DNA from: Euglena gracilis
Lineage: Eukaryota > Euglenida > Euglenophyceae > Euglenales
Reading direction: 5' to 3'
Assembly (NCBI GenBank): GCA_039621445.1
Contig: CP154954.1
Span: 51,191,847 to 51,255,846, forward strand
DNA length: 64,000 nucleotides
Made by a program: the position numbers and the translations under genes. The notes under the pieces are model-generated. The model made no database searches. It was not told where the DNA came from and saw only the letters and a program-made list of their open reading frames with translations. Positions 11,203 to 19,650 of the stretch are shown piece after piece (the stretch's first letter is position 1; each line of letters opens with the position of its first letter).

Positions 11203-14200
11203 TGTATGTATGTATGTATGTATGTATGTATGTATGTATGTATGTATGTATGTATGTATGTATGTATGTATGTATGTATGTATGTATGTATGTATGTATG
11301 CATGTATGTACGTATGTATGTATGTATGTATGTATGTATGTATGTATGTGTGTATGTATGTATGTCTGTCTGTCTGTATGTATGTATGTATGTATGTATG
11401 TATGTATGTATGTATGTATGTATGTATGTATGTATGTATGTATGTATGTATGTACGTACGTATGTGTATATATACATATATATGATATATATGTGCAAAA
11501 ATGGGTTGGAAATTGTGCATCAAAAAAATCGATCTTTTGATTAATTGCCATTTTTAGGGTTTTCTTTGCAGTTTCGATTTTCTGGTACCCAGTTGGGCCC
11601 AGTTCCAGTTCCCAGCCAGGGGACCCCTTATTGTCTTTATCGGCATTATTTTCAAGGCAAAAAAAATCCCAATTTTCAAGTTTTTTTAAAGAATTTTTAA
11701 AGTATTATTTTCTAGGGCTGCCCAAGGGCTATCCGGGCATCGAACCAACGTTTTGGATTTTGTATGTGATCCAGATTACAAAAAAGCCAAAAACTCTTTT
11801 TTGAGTTTTAGTTTGATAGACAACGTTTCAGTAATGCCAGATGCATTTTTACCCCGGAGTTTGGCCTGTTTTTGCCAAGGTTTTTGCAGTTTTTTCATTT
11901 TTGCTCGGTTGGAGAAAATTCTACTAGTTCAGTATTTTATGCATTTTATTGCCAAAAAAATAAAGGGCATTTGAAAGTATTCTAAGGTTTTTTAAGGCTG
12001 CAAAAAAAAATGCGCGACCTGTGGAGGGAGGGGCTCAGCCAGCAGCCTTTCCCAGCCACCCCAAATGTTTCAGCCTTTGAGCTGGCCCCGGAGGGTCCAA
12101 CGACCAAGTTGCAGCACCAAGGGATCACGTCCCAGAGATATGCATATTCTGGGGATGAAAGGCATAGAGCCCTGTGACGGAAAAATCAGACCAATGGAAA
12201 AATGTAACCAACTATCTAAAAGTTCCTTACTGTCCCAGTAAAAAAATACAAACCGGAAAAAATAAAAACTGAAAAAATACAAACTTACTTAATAAAAACC
12301 AGACAACCCTCCAGGAAGCAATGCAAATGCAGGGAAGCACATGAAATCGCGGCCAAGAGTCTCAGTGAACGGTGGGATATGGGAAAGGAAGTAGGTCAGC
12401 GTCGTCGGCAGCAGAAGATTCTGCTGCCTCCAGGGCCAGAAACATCACACGACGTGCATTAATGCGTGCCTCTTCCTGAGCCCGAAGATTGACCAACGCT
12501 GGAACCGAACAACCTGAATCCCAAAGAGCAGTCGGAATTATTGGTGGTTGATGGAAAAGAACCGCCGCAAGGAAACTGGCAGCCCAACCAACAAAACAAC
12601 CTCTTGTGTTAACTCATCAATAGCGCGGCTGAAAAAAATGATATATTCTTTGCTTCATCAGTGGCATGGAAAAAAAAGCACGTTTGCTGAACAGCATCTG
12701 TTGTTGTTAGAGTTGCTCAAAGAATTTCTTTTTCATCCTCCCAGAACCGATCGACTTTTCTCTTGATGGTTGCTATTGCAAACATGTCACACGACTGCCA
12801 AAAAGTTTGCCCTTCAGGGAGCCTTTGAAAAAATATCCTCGAATCTTTGGCCTTCTCCATTCAGTGGGTGCACAGATATTCTCAGATGAAAGAATATTTG
12901 TGTTTTTGCTCTATCAGGGGATGCTGATATTGGACAGTGGCATGGCAACGGTCGGTGGTTTTCAACAGGGGTTTTCCACAAGAGATGGAATGTGGAATGA
13001 AGGACCATCCTAGCCCTGCCACCTTCTCGGCCGGCCAAGCAAGAAAGTATCAAAGAGCCGTTGGCTGGCAGCAGGGGGGGGGGGAAATGCAACTTGCATA
13101 ATTTGCATTTTTTTGCATAATCGGCTTTTCCCGAAATTTGCATTTTTTTGCATTTTTTTGCATTTTTTTGCATAAAATATTTTCCCCGGAAAAAATTTTT
13201 GTAGTTGGTTGCCATATGTTTGAATTCTCTTGATCATTATTGCATTTTCTACATAAAATATTTTGCCCTGGAAAAAATTTTGTTGTTGGTTGCCATATTT
13301 ATGGATTTTTTTGCATTTTTTTTGCATTTTTTGCATAAAATATTTTGCCCTGGAAATTTTTTTTGATCTTAGGCAGCAAAGCTCTGTTATATTCCAGCTT
13401 TTTCTCAGGTTTTTCATGCAAGTTGCATTTTTTTGCATTTTTTTGCATTTTTTTGCATTTTTTTGACTTGCATAATTTGAAGGGCCCAGTTGCATTTTTC
13501 CCCCCCCCCCTGCTGGCAGGGCTTTTGAAAGGAAAAAAAGGAAAAAAATACAACTTACAAAATAAAAACCAGAGAGGGCCGAGTTTTTATTTATCACGGT
13601 TTGTATTTTTTACTAGGACAGTAAGTGATTGTGCAGCTTTTCGAATTCACGCTTTGCTCTCTCAAGGAACTTGGGTGAGGTGGCTGGGAACAGCTGGCTA
13701 CCTTGCTGGACAGCAAAAATGTTACGAAACACCCAAACCTGGCTGTTTCCATTTCTCATGCACAGATTTGGAGGAAGGTCCCAAAAAAACTCCAAAGAAC
13801 TGTTTTTCCTCGATTTGATTACCGACCTCGTGATAAATTCAGCCTGACCACAGAGTCTAATCCCAATCAATATGGCTTGTTCTGGTTGCTCGTCTGGCTG
13901 CTTGGCAAAAGGCATGAATGCCAAAAATGGCATCAGATCCAGGGGTATCATCTAAATGTTTATTTTTTCTTGGCTTTTTAAGGTTTTTTAAAGGTTTTTT
14001 TAGGGGTTTTAAAAGGTTTTTTAAAGGTATTTCAGGCATTTCAAAAATTTTAAGGCGTCATTTTCCAAGGGGAGCCCAAGGACGATGCTGGTGTCGAACA
14101 AGAGTCCAAAATTAAGAAGTCGAAACCCCCATTTTTTTTGGATTGATGATGTTCCAGCGATGCCAGAAGTCATTTTTTCCTGGAGTTGGCTTGTTTTTGC

Positions 14201-17200
14201 CAAGATTTTACAGCTTCTTTTTTTTGGCTGGATTTTTTGTAAATTTTCTCAAAATTATTTTTCAAAGTTTTTTAAGGTGTTTTAAGGTTTTTAAGGCATT
14301 TTGCCCAAACTTTTACCCCCCCCCCCCAAATGGATGCCCCCCCAAAATAACAACCCCCCCCCCAAATACAAGCGCCCCCCCCCTTCTGTTTCCCGCCAAA
14401 TATCCAAATAACAGCCCCCCCCCCCGACCAAGCCGGCCCAAGAAATTTCCGAAAATGGTGAATACGCTCCACAAAAACAGGCCCACGTCAGGAACAGGCA
14501 TTTGCTTAAGGGATTGCAGTACCCCCCGGGGGGGGGGGGGCTGGACTGCAGCTAGTCCAAATTTGGCTAGTGGGATTTCTAGCAGACCCCCCCGGGGGGG
14601 GTCTGCTAGCAGGGCTAGCTAGTGCAATTTTTTTTTCCCAGTGACCAGGAAGCGCCAAAAATTTTTTGGGACCCCCAAAAATGGCCCAAAATGCCCGTTT
14701 TTTGGCCATTTTTGGGAATTTTTGGAACAAAATCAGCCAAAAACCTATTAAAAACCTCATTTTTCCTCCGGCGCACAGCGCCGGGGGAAAATTTTTTTCC
14801 AGTCCGGGGGACCCCCGGACCCCCCCCTCCCCGGGGGGGAGGGGGGGTTCTAGCTAGTCCATTTTTTCCAGTGTCTAGCCGATTGGCTGGCCAGTACCCC
14901 CCCCCGGGGTCCTTAAGCAAATGCCTGGTCAGGAACAAAATTGATATCTGGTGTCCTTGAAACATAGCCTATCCACCTCCCCCCAATTAGAAGCCCCCCG
15001 GGGACACTATTCGTTCAGTCTCCGGAAAACCCGAGGGGGCGGGGCTTCGAATTGGGTACCCTTTGTCTAAAGGAAAAACCTTCGGCCGGCGGCCAATTCG
15101 GGGATCGAACGAGGGCCAAATTTTAAAATTTGGAAGGGGATTTAGGTGTTTTTACAAAAATTTTAAGGTTCTTTCGGCGCCTTAGAAAAACTGCACCCTG
15201 ATTGGAACCAGGGAATTCCTTAATCTGGAGGTGACCTGCCCCTGAGGGAGTCCAGCCATCCAGCATTTTTTTTCCCCAGCCAGCAGCGCTGCCAGTCGGG
15301 CTGCAGACCCCAGGGGGTCAAATGAAAACAAACTTTTTGCAGCCCGGCAAAGCCGGGCTGGACTGGGAAATTTTGAAAGTGGTGGTCCAATGGTGGTAAA
15401 ATTCCACTTTGAGTTAACCCCCCTCCCAAATAATAACCCCCCCCCTAAATAATGAACCCCCCCCCCTGAGGACCGACTTCGGCCACCCAAATAATCCCCC
15501 CCCCCCCCCCGGCGGCTGAAGGTATAGGGAAAAAGGCAGCAGAAATCTTGCAAAAAAAAATCAAAAAATGGATGAAATTAGTAAACCCCCCTCCCAAATA
15601 ACACCCCCCCAAATAACACCCCCCCCTTGAGGGCCGATTTCGAGCGCCCAAATAACACACCCCCCTGTTTTCCTTTGGTTTTCCATGTAAGAATAACGCA
15701 CCCCCGCTAATAACACCCCCCCCTGGGGCCCCAGTTCGGGTACCCAAATAACACACCGGGGGGGGGGGGTTAATTGGGAGGGGGGTTTACGGAAAATCTG
15801 CCTATTTTTTGTCAATTGAACCAAGTTTTTGAAAATTCCCAAAAACACCAAAAAATTGACACCTGTATGTGGAGGGGTTTTTGGGCAGATTTTTGACTTC
15901 GAAATTTTTTCCCAAGTAATAAACCCCCCCCAAATAATAAAATCCCCCGGACCCCAACTTCAAGTGTCCAAATAATAAACCGGGGGAGCTTTTTCACCTA
16001 AAAAAAACTAAAAAAAATTACACTCCAGCTGGATTTGTGCTTTGGTTTCACCCCTGGGAGGGTCCAGCCAGCATTTTTTCCCCATCCAGGCTGGACCCAG
16101 GGGACCTCAAGAAATTCCCCGATCGCAACAACACCCTCCTCTCCCTCCTCTCCCCATTCTCTCTCCAGCCGTCGACCCGCCTCGTCGACAGCCCGGCAGT
16201 GATCTCTGGCGGCTATGAGCAGGCTGCCCAGTATCGCCAGCTCAAGATGATTGCCAACATGCAAGGCAAGAGGGGGTGTGTTGCCGTTTTCAGAGCCATT
16301 TGATGTCGTTGGTACATTTTTTTGAGAGGGTGTCATTCTATGTAGAGATAGGCTGGTTTGGGGCGGTCTCATTTTCTTTCGGTGATAAATACAATTTTCC
16401 CCCTATCGGTGGTACTGAGATCAAGGTTGTCGAGTCAGCTTTTGCTTTCTGTCCCAGCAATTTTTGCATTCAAGTTGGATTTCTTCAAGGTGATGGGTGG
16501 AGCCTTGGAAAGGCAGTCAGTAGAGGATGGGATGTTGGGTGATGTTTACGCTGGGTTGTTTGTTGGTGGGTCTTGTGGGTGAATGAGGGGATGGAAGTTC
16601 TGACTCCTCTGACCCCTTGGTTTTGCCCAAGACACACCATATCTTTGGCATTGCATTTTAAATATGTGTTTTGGTAAAGGGGAGAGGGAAAAATAAATGA
16701 AAACTCCAGTGAGGGCTTCTTTGACACCCTCCCCCCAGGTGAGAGAAGCTGTCTTGTTTTTTTTTTCTGCTGCTGTGGAGAAGTTTCTCCGTCATTTTCC
16801 AATATCTTGTTTGCAAAAATGGTTGAAATCAGTGATTGTTATATTATTTTCATTTTTTATGTTATTTTTTTCAAAATTTATGGTTTTTAAGGCATTTTTA
16901 TCTTAAGGTTTTTACAAAATATGCATTTCCAAGGGCAGTCCAAGGGCTGGACCGCAGTCCAGGTATCGAGCGGGATCAAAAAGGAAAATCAGTCCGAAAA
17001 ACCCATTCTGTGGGTTTTTGGATTTTTGAGAGACTGGGAAGACAATTTTCAATTTCATGACAATTTCAAGGATACCAAAAACTTTGGTTTGCTTTTGACG
17101 AGATTTTGCGATTTTATTTTTTGTTTGATCGGCGAAAATTCTGCCAAAATCCTTTTGAAGGCATTTTGGCCAATGAACTCTTTTGAAGAGTTTTTTTTAA

Positions 17201-18226
17201 AGGTTTTTAAAGGTGCCTTAAGAATGTCTGGTTGAGATGGATCCATACAATTTCTTAGTCACCCAGGGGGGTGGGTGGCTGGTTTTTTCAGAGTGACTGA
17301 CTGGTTTTTGGTCCGGCCCCTCCCGGGGGGGGAACAAAAAACCACTAAAGTGACCCGGCGCCGAAGGTGCCGGAAGAATTTTTTGGCCTTTTTTGCATGT
17401 TTTTGTCCATTTTTTTTTTTGGATTCCAGAGTGGCCGACCCCCCCCCCCGGGTAGTGACTGACTGGTTTCTCGAAGAAGAAGAAAGTGACTGACTGGTTT
17501 TTTTGAAAAGTGGAGTGACCCCCCCCCTCCCCCCCCCCCTGGGGGTCGGTAAAAAAAATTGTGTGGATGGATCTGCGGCGGGTGTTGCAGCTTGCAATCC
17601 CTTTTCACAATTTCTTCGGCCTCTTTTTCTTTAGGAAATTGACCTCCATCCAGTCCATGCCAGGGAATCGTCCAATTGTTCAATGTGGCCCCTGAGCCCC
17701 CTCCCCCCATGGATTGCTCAGAAGTGCCTGGTCTTTTCCCTGCATTTGTCCACCTGCCTGGTTTGTGTGTACAGCCTGGATGGGCCTCTCGGCAAGCAAG
17801 AATTGGAGTACAACCCGAAGCACCCCATCATCAAGCGCCTGTATTGGCTCACCCGTTCCGACGACCCTACGGCCGCGTCGCGGGCCAGGTTGATGGCAGA
17901 GCAGGTGTTGGGATGCTGGGTCGTGTGTGCTTTGCTGGCGAGGGCTCGCCATCCTTGTTGCCGTTGTTGTTTCGTCGTCATTTGGCCGTTTGTTTGGTTG
18001 GATGCCATCGTCCATTTGGGCACACCCCGGTGGCACCATCCTTGTTTGCCACCATTTGAATCTGCAGGTCTATGACAACGCACTGATCGCCTCGGGGCTG
18101 CTGGAAGACCCCCGGATGATGCTGACGCGGCTGAACACCCTGCTGAATGACTCCCTCAGCGACGTCATCATTGGGACAGACGACGAAGATGTGGTGGCAG
18201 GTGCGGGAACACATTGATGGATTTGC

Positions 18227-18257
<31 letters not shown>

Positions 18258-18674
18258 CGTGCGTGTGTGTTGTGCATGTTTGTGTTTGTGTGTGTGTGTG
18301 CTGTTTTTGTCTGTGTTTATGTGGTACAATTGCATATTTCCGCTGACGACACTGGATTACTGCGCGACTCTTCTTCCATCAACCCCTCCTGCCCTGCAGA
18401 GGTGGTGGAGGAGGAGAAGAAGGACTTGGAGGCGGAGGCGATGGACGCGGCGTGGGAGTCGGCACAGGAGCAGGCCCGCAAGATCCTGGGGAAGGGGCTG
18501 GACGAGCTGGACGGGTCCGAGCGCGAGCAGGTGGACCGGCTGCTGGACGAGAGCATGCGGAAGGTCACCCGCCCCGACCTGCCCCCGCCGACCGTCCCCC
18601 AGCCGGAGGCCCCCGACTTTGACCTCGGCCTGGGCCCACCAAACGCGGAAAATGACTTCTTTACCAGATGGTGA
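10373..18674 (+). CDS. TRAP1-like HSP90 chaperone, C-terminal five exons, copy 1
   Basis: HSP90-family ATP-dependent chaperone; the closest subgroup from memory is mitochondrial TRAP1. Exons are 10373-10500, 16169-16275, 17775-17904, 18068-18200 and 18400-18674, giving 256 residues in one consistent frame with GT-AG introns of 5668, 1499, 163 and 199 bp. Diagnostic stretches, in order, are the end of the middle domain (TEEALSSWQCKRFEQFLKKA), the hallmark RLVDSPAVI, LEYNPKHPIIKRL (family form LEINPxHPLIK) and VYDNALIASGLLEDPRMML (family form IYxNAMIAAGLVDDPRAM), which is the C-terminal dimerisation region. A tail of about 100 residues, acidic then proline-rich, follows and ends FFTRW-stop; such a tail is unusual for TRAP1, and there is no MEEVD or KDEL end. 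The ATPase and most of the middle domain would lie upstream of the window. Organelle location cannot be judged without the N-terminus. Confidence 0.85.
10771..10953. mobile_element. hAT-like non-autonomous element (copy 1)
   Basis: 183 bp bounded by the 8-bp duplication CCCCATCC (10763-10770 and 10954-10961). Ends are imperfect inverted repeats, CAGGCTTCTTTTAA on the left and CAGGCGTTTTTTTTTAA read inward from the right. The interior has G and C runs. It lies in the large TRAP1-like intron. Confidence 0.75.
10963..11021 (+). mobile_element. Truncated end of the 22292-type element
   Basis: Begins CAGGGTTCGATATAAGGA and continues GGGCGTACATGGTTTAGGTG, nearly the same as the left end of the element at 22292. 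No matching right end follows, so it is a fragment. It abuts the duplication of the preceding element, suggesting nested insertion. Confidence 0.6.
11022..11110 (+). repeat. GTCCAGCCA-type interspersed repeat
   Basis: Contains GGGGTCCAGCCAACCAGCAG, then a T run and CCAGCCTCAAACCCTCATGA. Related segments occur at 15240-15410, 16048-16108, 19235-19295 and 22030-22160 and in the second copy. No terminal repeats were seen. Confidence 0.45.
11171..11465 (+). repeat. (TATG)n microsatellite
   Basis: About 290 bp of TATG repeats with a few interruptions, including one TCTGTCTGTCTG stretch shared with the second copy. Apparent long reading frames here are artefacts of the 4-bp period. Confidence 0.97.
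11640..11995. repeat. Diverged interspersed repeat, about 300 bp
   Basis: Shares an ordered set of blocks with 13975-14310, 16890-17225 and 51000-51260. These are TTTAAAG-rich ends, a GCCCAAGG-like block, a TCGAAC-like block, an AATGCCAGA block and TTGGCCTGTTTTTGCCAAG. On the minus strand the middle block reads GGTTCGATGCC, resembling a tRNA B box. An old SINE-like family is possible, but I see no convincing A box. Confidence 0.5.
12070..12227 (-). pseudogene. Possible continuation of the interrupted minus-strand ORF
   Basis: On the minus strand this reads KELLDSWLHFSIGLIFPS and continues to CISLGRDPLVLQL. It directly abuts the TA element, and on the other side of the element another open stretch ends KREFEKLHNHLL. 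Removing the element does not restore frame exactly, so the link is inference. The second copy is similar. Confidence 0.3.
12230..13621. mobile_element. TA-flanked inverted-repeat element with decayed ORF (copy 1)
   Basis: The ends are inverted repeats of about 40 bp with few mismatches, starting CTGTCCCAGTAAAAAAATAC on the left and CTGTCCTAGTAAAAAATAC read inward from the right. TA lies on both sides (12228-12229, 13622-13623), consistent with Tc1/mariner-type insertion. The interior carries a broken minus-strand frame (12362-12960) and TTTTTTTGCAT repeats. No DDE/D motif was found, so superfamily is uncertain. Confidence 0.65.
12362..12960 (-). pseudogene. Broken minus-strand reading frame inside the TA element (copy 1)
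   Basis: On the minus strand, protein-like sequence runs in blocks: one ending HPLNGEGQRFEDIFSKAP, a shifted block with FWQPCDMFAMATIKRKVDRF, then a C-terminal block ending LLPFPYPTVH-stop. This copy has a TGA where the second copy reads TGG, and a 1-bp deletion near the LLCWDANF block. The second copy instead has a TAA at a site open here. About half of the differences in the last block are synonymous. I do not recognise the family; it may be the element's own decayed gene. Confidence 0.5.
13613..13951 (-). pseudogene. Unrecognised minus-strand ORF, 112 codons
   Basis: Conserved-looking composition, including FFWDLPPNLCMRNGNSQVWV and FPATSPKFLERAKREFEKL. The second copy keeps only the last 61 codons open (41774-41959). 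The frame runs straight into the end of the TA element, suggesting the element landed in it. I do not recognise a domain. It lies antisense in the TRAP1-like intron. Confidence 0.4.
13975..14310. repeat. Diverged interspersed repeat, second member
   Basis: Same block order as 11640-11995, including GATGCCAGAAGTCATTTTTT and GGCTTGTTTTTGCCAAGATT. The minus strand has GTTCGACACC at the B-box-like position. It is flanked by TTTAAGG-rich stretches. Confidence 0.5.
14495..14927. mobile_element. hAT-like non-autonomous element (copy 1)
   Basis: 433 bp with terminal inverted repeats CAGGCATTTGCTTAAGG and an exact 8-bp duplication GTCAGGAA (14487-14494, 14928-14935). The interior includes paired C/G runs, the hairpin CCGGCGC-ACA-GCGCCGG at 14768-14784 and GAAAATTTTTTT. 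No coding sequence was found. Confidence 0.88.
15240..15410 (+). repeat. GTCCAGCCA-type interspersed repeat
   Basis: Aligns by eye with 22030-22160: GTCCAGCC, GCA followed by a T run, CCAGCCAG, GGGCTGCAGACCC, GGTCAAATGAAAA and GAAAGTGGTGG. It includes the inverted pair CAGCCCGGC-AAA-GCCGGGCTG near 15341-15359. Confidence 0.5.
15411..15990. repeat. C-rich AAATAA repeat cluster
   Basis: Repeated CCCAAATAAYA followed by C runs, punctuated by degenerate blocks of the form GGNCCGACTTCGGGNGCCC (near 15470, 15635, 15728 and 15950). Similar blocks occur near 51425 and 51705. It includes the fold-back element at 15581-15790. Confidence 0.7.
15581..15790. mobile_element. C-rich fold-back element (copy 1)
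   Basis: Starts GTAAACCCCCCTCCCAAATA and ends with the inverted form TTGGGAGGGGGGTTTAC. In this copy the right arm has lost part of TTATTT; in the second copy the arms match perfectly over 24 bp. No clear target duplication. Confidence 0.6.
16169..16275 (+). CDS. TRAP1-like exon b with RLVDSPA motif (copy 1)
   Basis: The acceptor CTCTCTCCAG follows a pyrimidine-rich tract. The exon encodes the HSP90 C-terminal-domain hallmark RLVDSPAVI followed by a helix rich in Tyr, Gln and Met. It ends in phase 2 at GG|GTGTGT, which matches the single leading base of exon c. Identical in both copies. Confidence 0.88.
16890..17225. repeat. Diverged interspersed repeat, third member
   Basis: Contains TTTCCAAGGGCAGTCCAAGG, a TATCGAGC block, GTTTGCTTTTGACGAGATTT and TTTAAAGG-rich ends, matching the order in the other members. 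It is immediately upstream of the element at 17244. Confidence 0.45.
17244..17565. mobile_element. hAT-like non-autonomous element, GTGACTGACTGG subfamily (copy 1)
   Basis: 322 bp between exact 8-bp copies of GATGGATC (17236-17243, 17566-17573). Ends are imperfect inverted repeats CATACAATTTCTTA and CACACAATTTTTTTTA. The interior has repeated GTGACTGACTGGTTT, C/G runs and the hairpin CCGGCGCC-GAA-GGTGCCGG at 17355-17373. It lies 209 bp upstream of exon c. Confidence 0.78.
17775..17904 (+). CDS. TRAP1-like exon c (copy 1)
   Basis: The acceptor is GTGTGTACAG and the donor CAG|GTGTTG. The exon carries the HSP90 motif LEYNPKHPIIKRL and ends in MAEQ. The only exon difference from copy 2 is a synonymous Arg codon (CGC here, CGG there). 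Confidence 0.9.
18068..18200 (+). CDS. TRAP1-like exon d, dimerisation helices (copy 1)
   Basis: The acceptor is GAATCTGCAG and the donor GCAG|GTGCGG. It begins VYDNALIASG and continues LLEDPRMMLTRLNTLLND, the best-conserved TRAP1 signature in the window, then an acidic DDEDVV stretch. Confidence 0.92.
18226..18300 (+). repeat. (TG)n microsatellite in the last TRAP1-like intron
   Basis: TG repeat with GCG interruptions between exons d and e. It is a few bases shorter in the second copy. Confidence 0.95.
18400..18674 (+). CDS. TRAP1-like terminal exon e (copy 1)
   Basis: The acceptor CCCTGCAG follows a pyrimidine tract. It encodes a Glu/Lys-rich helical tail (EVVEEEKKDLEAEAMD) and then a proline-rich end (PDLPPPTVPQPEAPDFD), stopping at TGA. 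Codons are strongly G/C-ending. An alternative is splicing at TG|GTGATA just before the stop into downstream exons; see 18895-19146. Confidence 0.88.
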
Positions 18675-18894
18675 TAATGTGCCACAAAAATCCTCAAAAA
18701 GTGGTACATCAGCGGGTGAATCCCGCCAACATGAAAACACACACAGGATAATTGGTGAAACCAATCCGCATTCAGACTAACAGGTATGAGGAGGCTCCTT
18801 GTGCTTCATCGCGGAGAATTTTCTCCACCACGTCCGGATAAGTTTTGGGGGATGGTGCATCCACATCACTGTATCACCCCCTCTCTCCCTGAAG

Positions 18895-19146
18895 AGGGAA
18901 GTCAACGGGTTTGTTTTTAAACAGTTCGGGGAAGCCATGGGGAAGGGGGGGATCTCTCATCAAACCGGTCGCCAACCGGAAGCACATGCTGTCCTTTTCC
19001 CTTTGCCTGCCTTCCCTCATCTCTCATCTCTCTGGGGAATCCCTGCCTGGCGTGTGCCTGGGTCTGTAAGGCGGACCAAGCAACCCGACATCAAGGACGC
19101 GGATTTCACGGAAGCCGAACCTGCAGCCCGTCAGAAGCAAAATTAA
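18895..19146 (+). pseudogene. Candidate 3' exons, splice sites lost in this copy
   Basis: The reading frame ends VRRTKQPDIKDADFTEAEPA and then TAA, which looks protein-like. The second copy has a donor ATGG|GTAAGG and an acceptor GGGGAG|TC that join two exons in phase with a splice out of exon e just before its stop. Here the same positions read ATGGGGAAGG and GGGGAATC, so both sites are gone. Either this copy is the decayed one or the extension is not real. Confidence 0.3.
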
Positions 19147-19234
19147 AGGGATTGGTGGTCTTCCCACTCCACCTCTTGTCCTCCTCTGCCTCCGCTATCC
19201 ACGGAACAGGGGGTATCTGAACCCCCCCCCCCCC

Positions 19235-19295
19235 AGGGGGGTCCATCCAACTGGTACCTTTTTCCAGCCAGAAGCTCCCAGCCAGGATGTGCTTT
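19235..19295 (+). repeat. GTCCAGCCA-type repeat fragment
   Basis: GGTCCATCCAACTGG, a T run, CCAGCCAGAAGCTCCCAGCC: a short relative of the family at 15240 and 22030. Confidence 0.35.
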
Positions 19296-19363
19296 GGGGG
19301 TGTCTAGGGGGGGGGGCACGCAGTTTTTGTGTCTTTTTGCACGTTTTTTTCCCAGCGATTTCC

Positions 19364-19438
19364 CTTACTGTCAAATGATTTTCCTTTTGATGATTTTCTT
19401 TACTGTCAAGTGATTTTCCTACTGTCAAATGATTTTCG
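19364..19438 (+). repeat. Minisatellite, TACTGTCAARTGATTTTC
   Basis: About three tandem copies, the first separated by a diverged TTTGATGATTTTC piece. The second segmental copy has one copy at 47540-47560, so it expanded or contracted after duplication. Confidence 0.7.
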
Positions 19439-19610
19439 ATCCAAATTTTCGCAATTTGGATTTATTCGAGGAACCAAACTTTTGTTCAATATTTTGTTCT
19501 TTACCACAAAAATGGCAGCATTTTTTGTCAGCAATTCATTTATCAGTTTATGGAATCAATATGTTCCGAGATTTTGTGTATGATGTTTTGGGATTCCTGC
19601 AAATTCTGTG

Positions 19611-19650
19611 TTTGTTGTTGTTGTCGTTGTCATTGTTGTTGTTGTTGTTG
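19611..19650 (+). repeat. (GTT)n microsatellite
   Basis: Trinucleotide repeat with GTC/ATT interruptions, longer in the second copy (47731-47792). Confidence 0.9.

Noticed and set aside
11095-11544. Long frames of alternating Tyr-Ile-His-Thr or Met-Tyr-Val-Cys
   Set aside because: These are translations of the (TATG)n microsatellite on both strands.
15085-15115. A tRNA gene on the minus strand, from a GTTCGATCCCC match
   Set aside because: Only the B-box-like sequence is present. I could not find an acceptor stem, a D-arm A box at the right distance, or a 72-nt cloverleaf.
15411-15990. Telomere-like repeat because of C-runs with AAATAA
   Set aside because: The period is irregular, blocks of other sequence interrupt it, it lies within an intron, and it forms inverted-repeat elements.
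18214-18780. An arginine- and tryptophan-rich frame overlapping exon e
   Set aside because: It is the shifted-frame shadow of the acidic TRAP1-like tail, which is supported by splice phase and homology.
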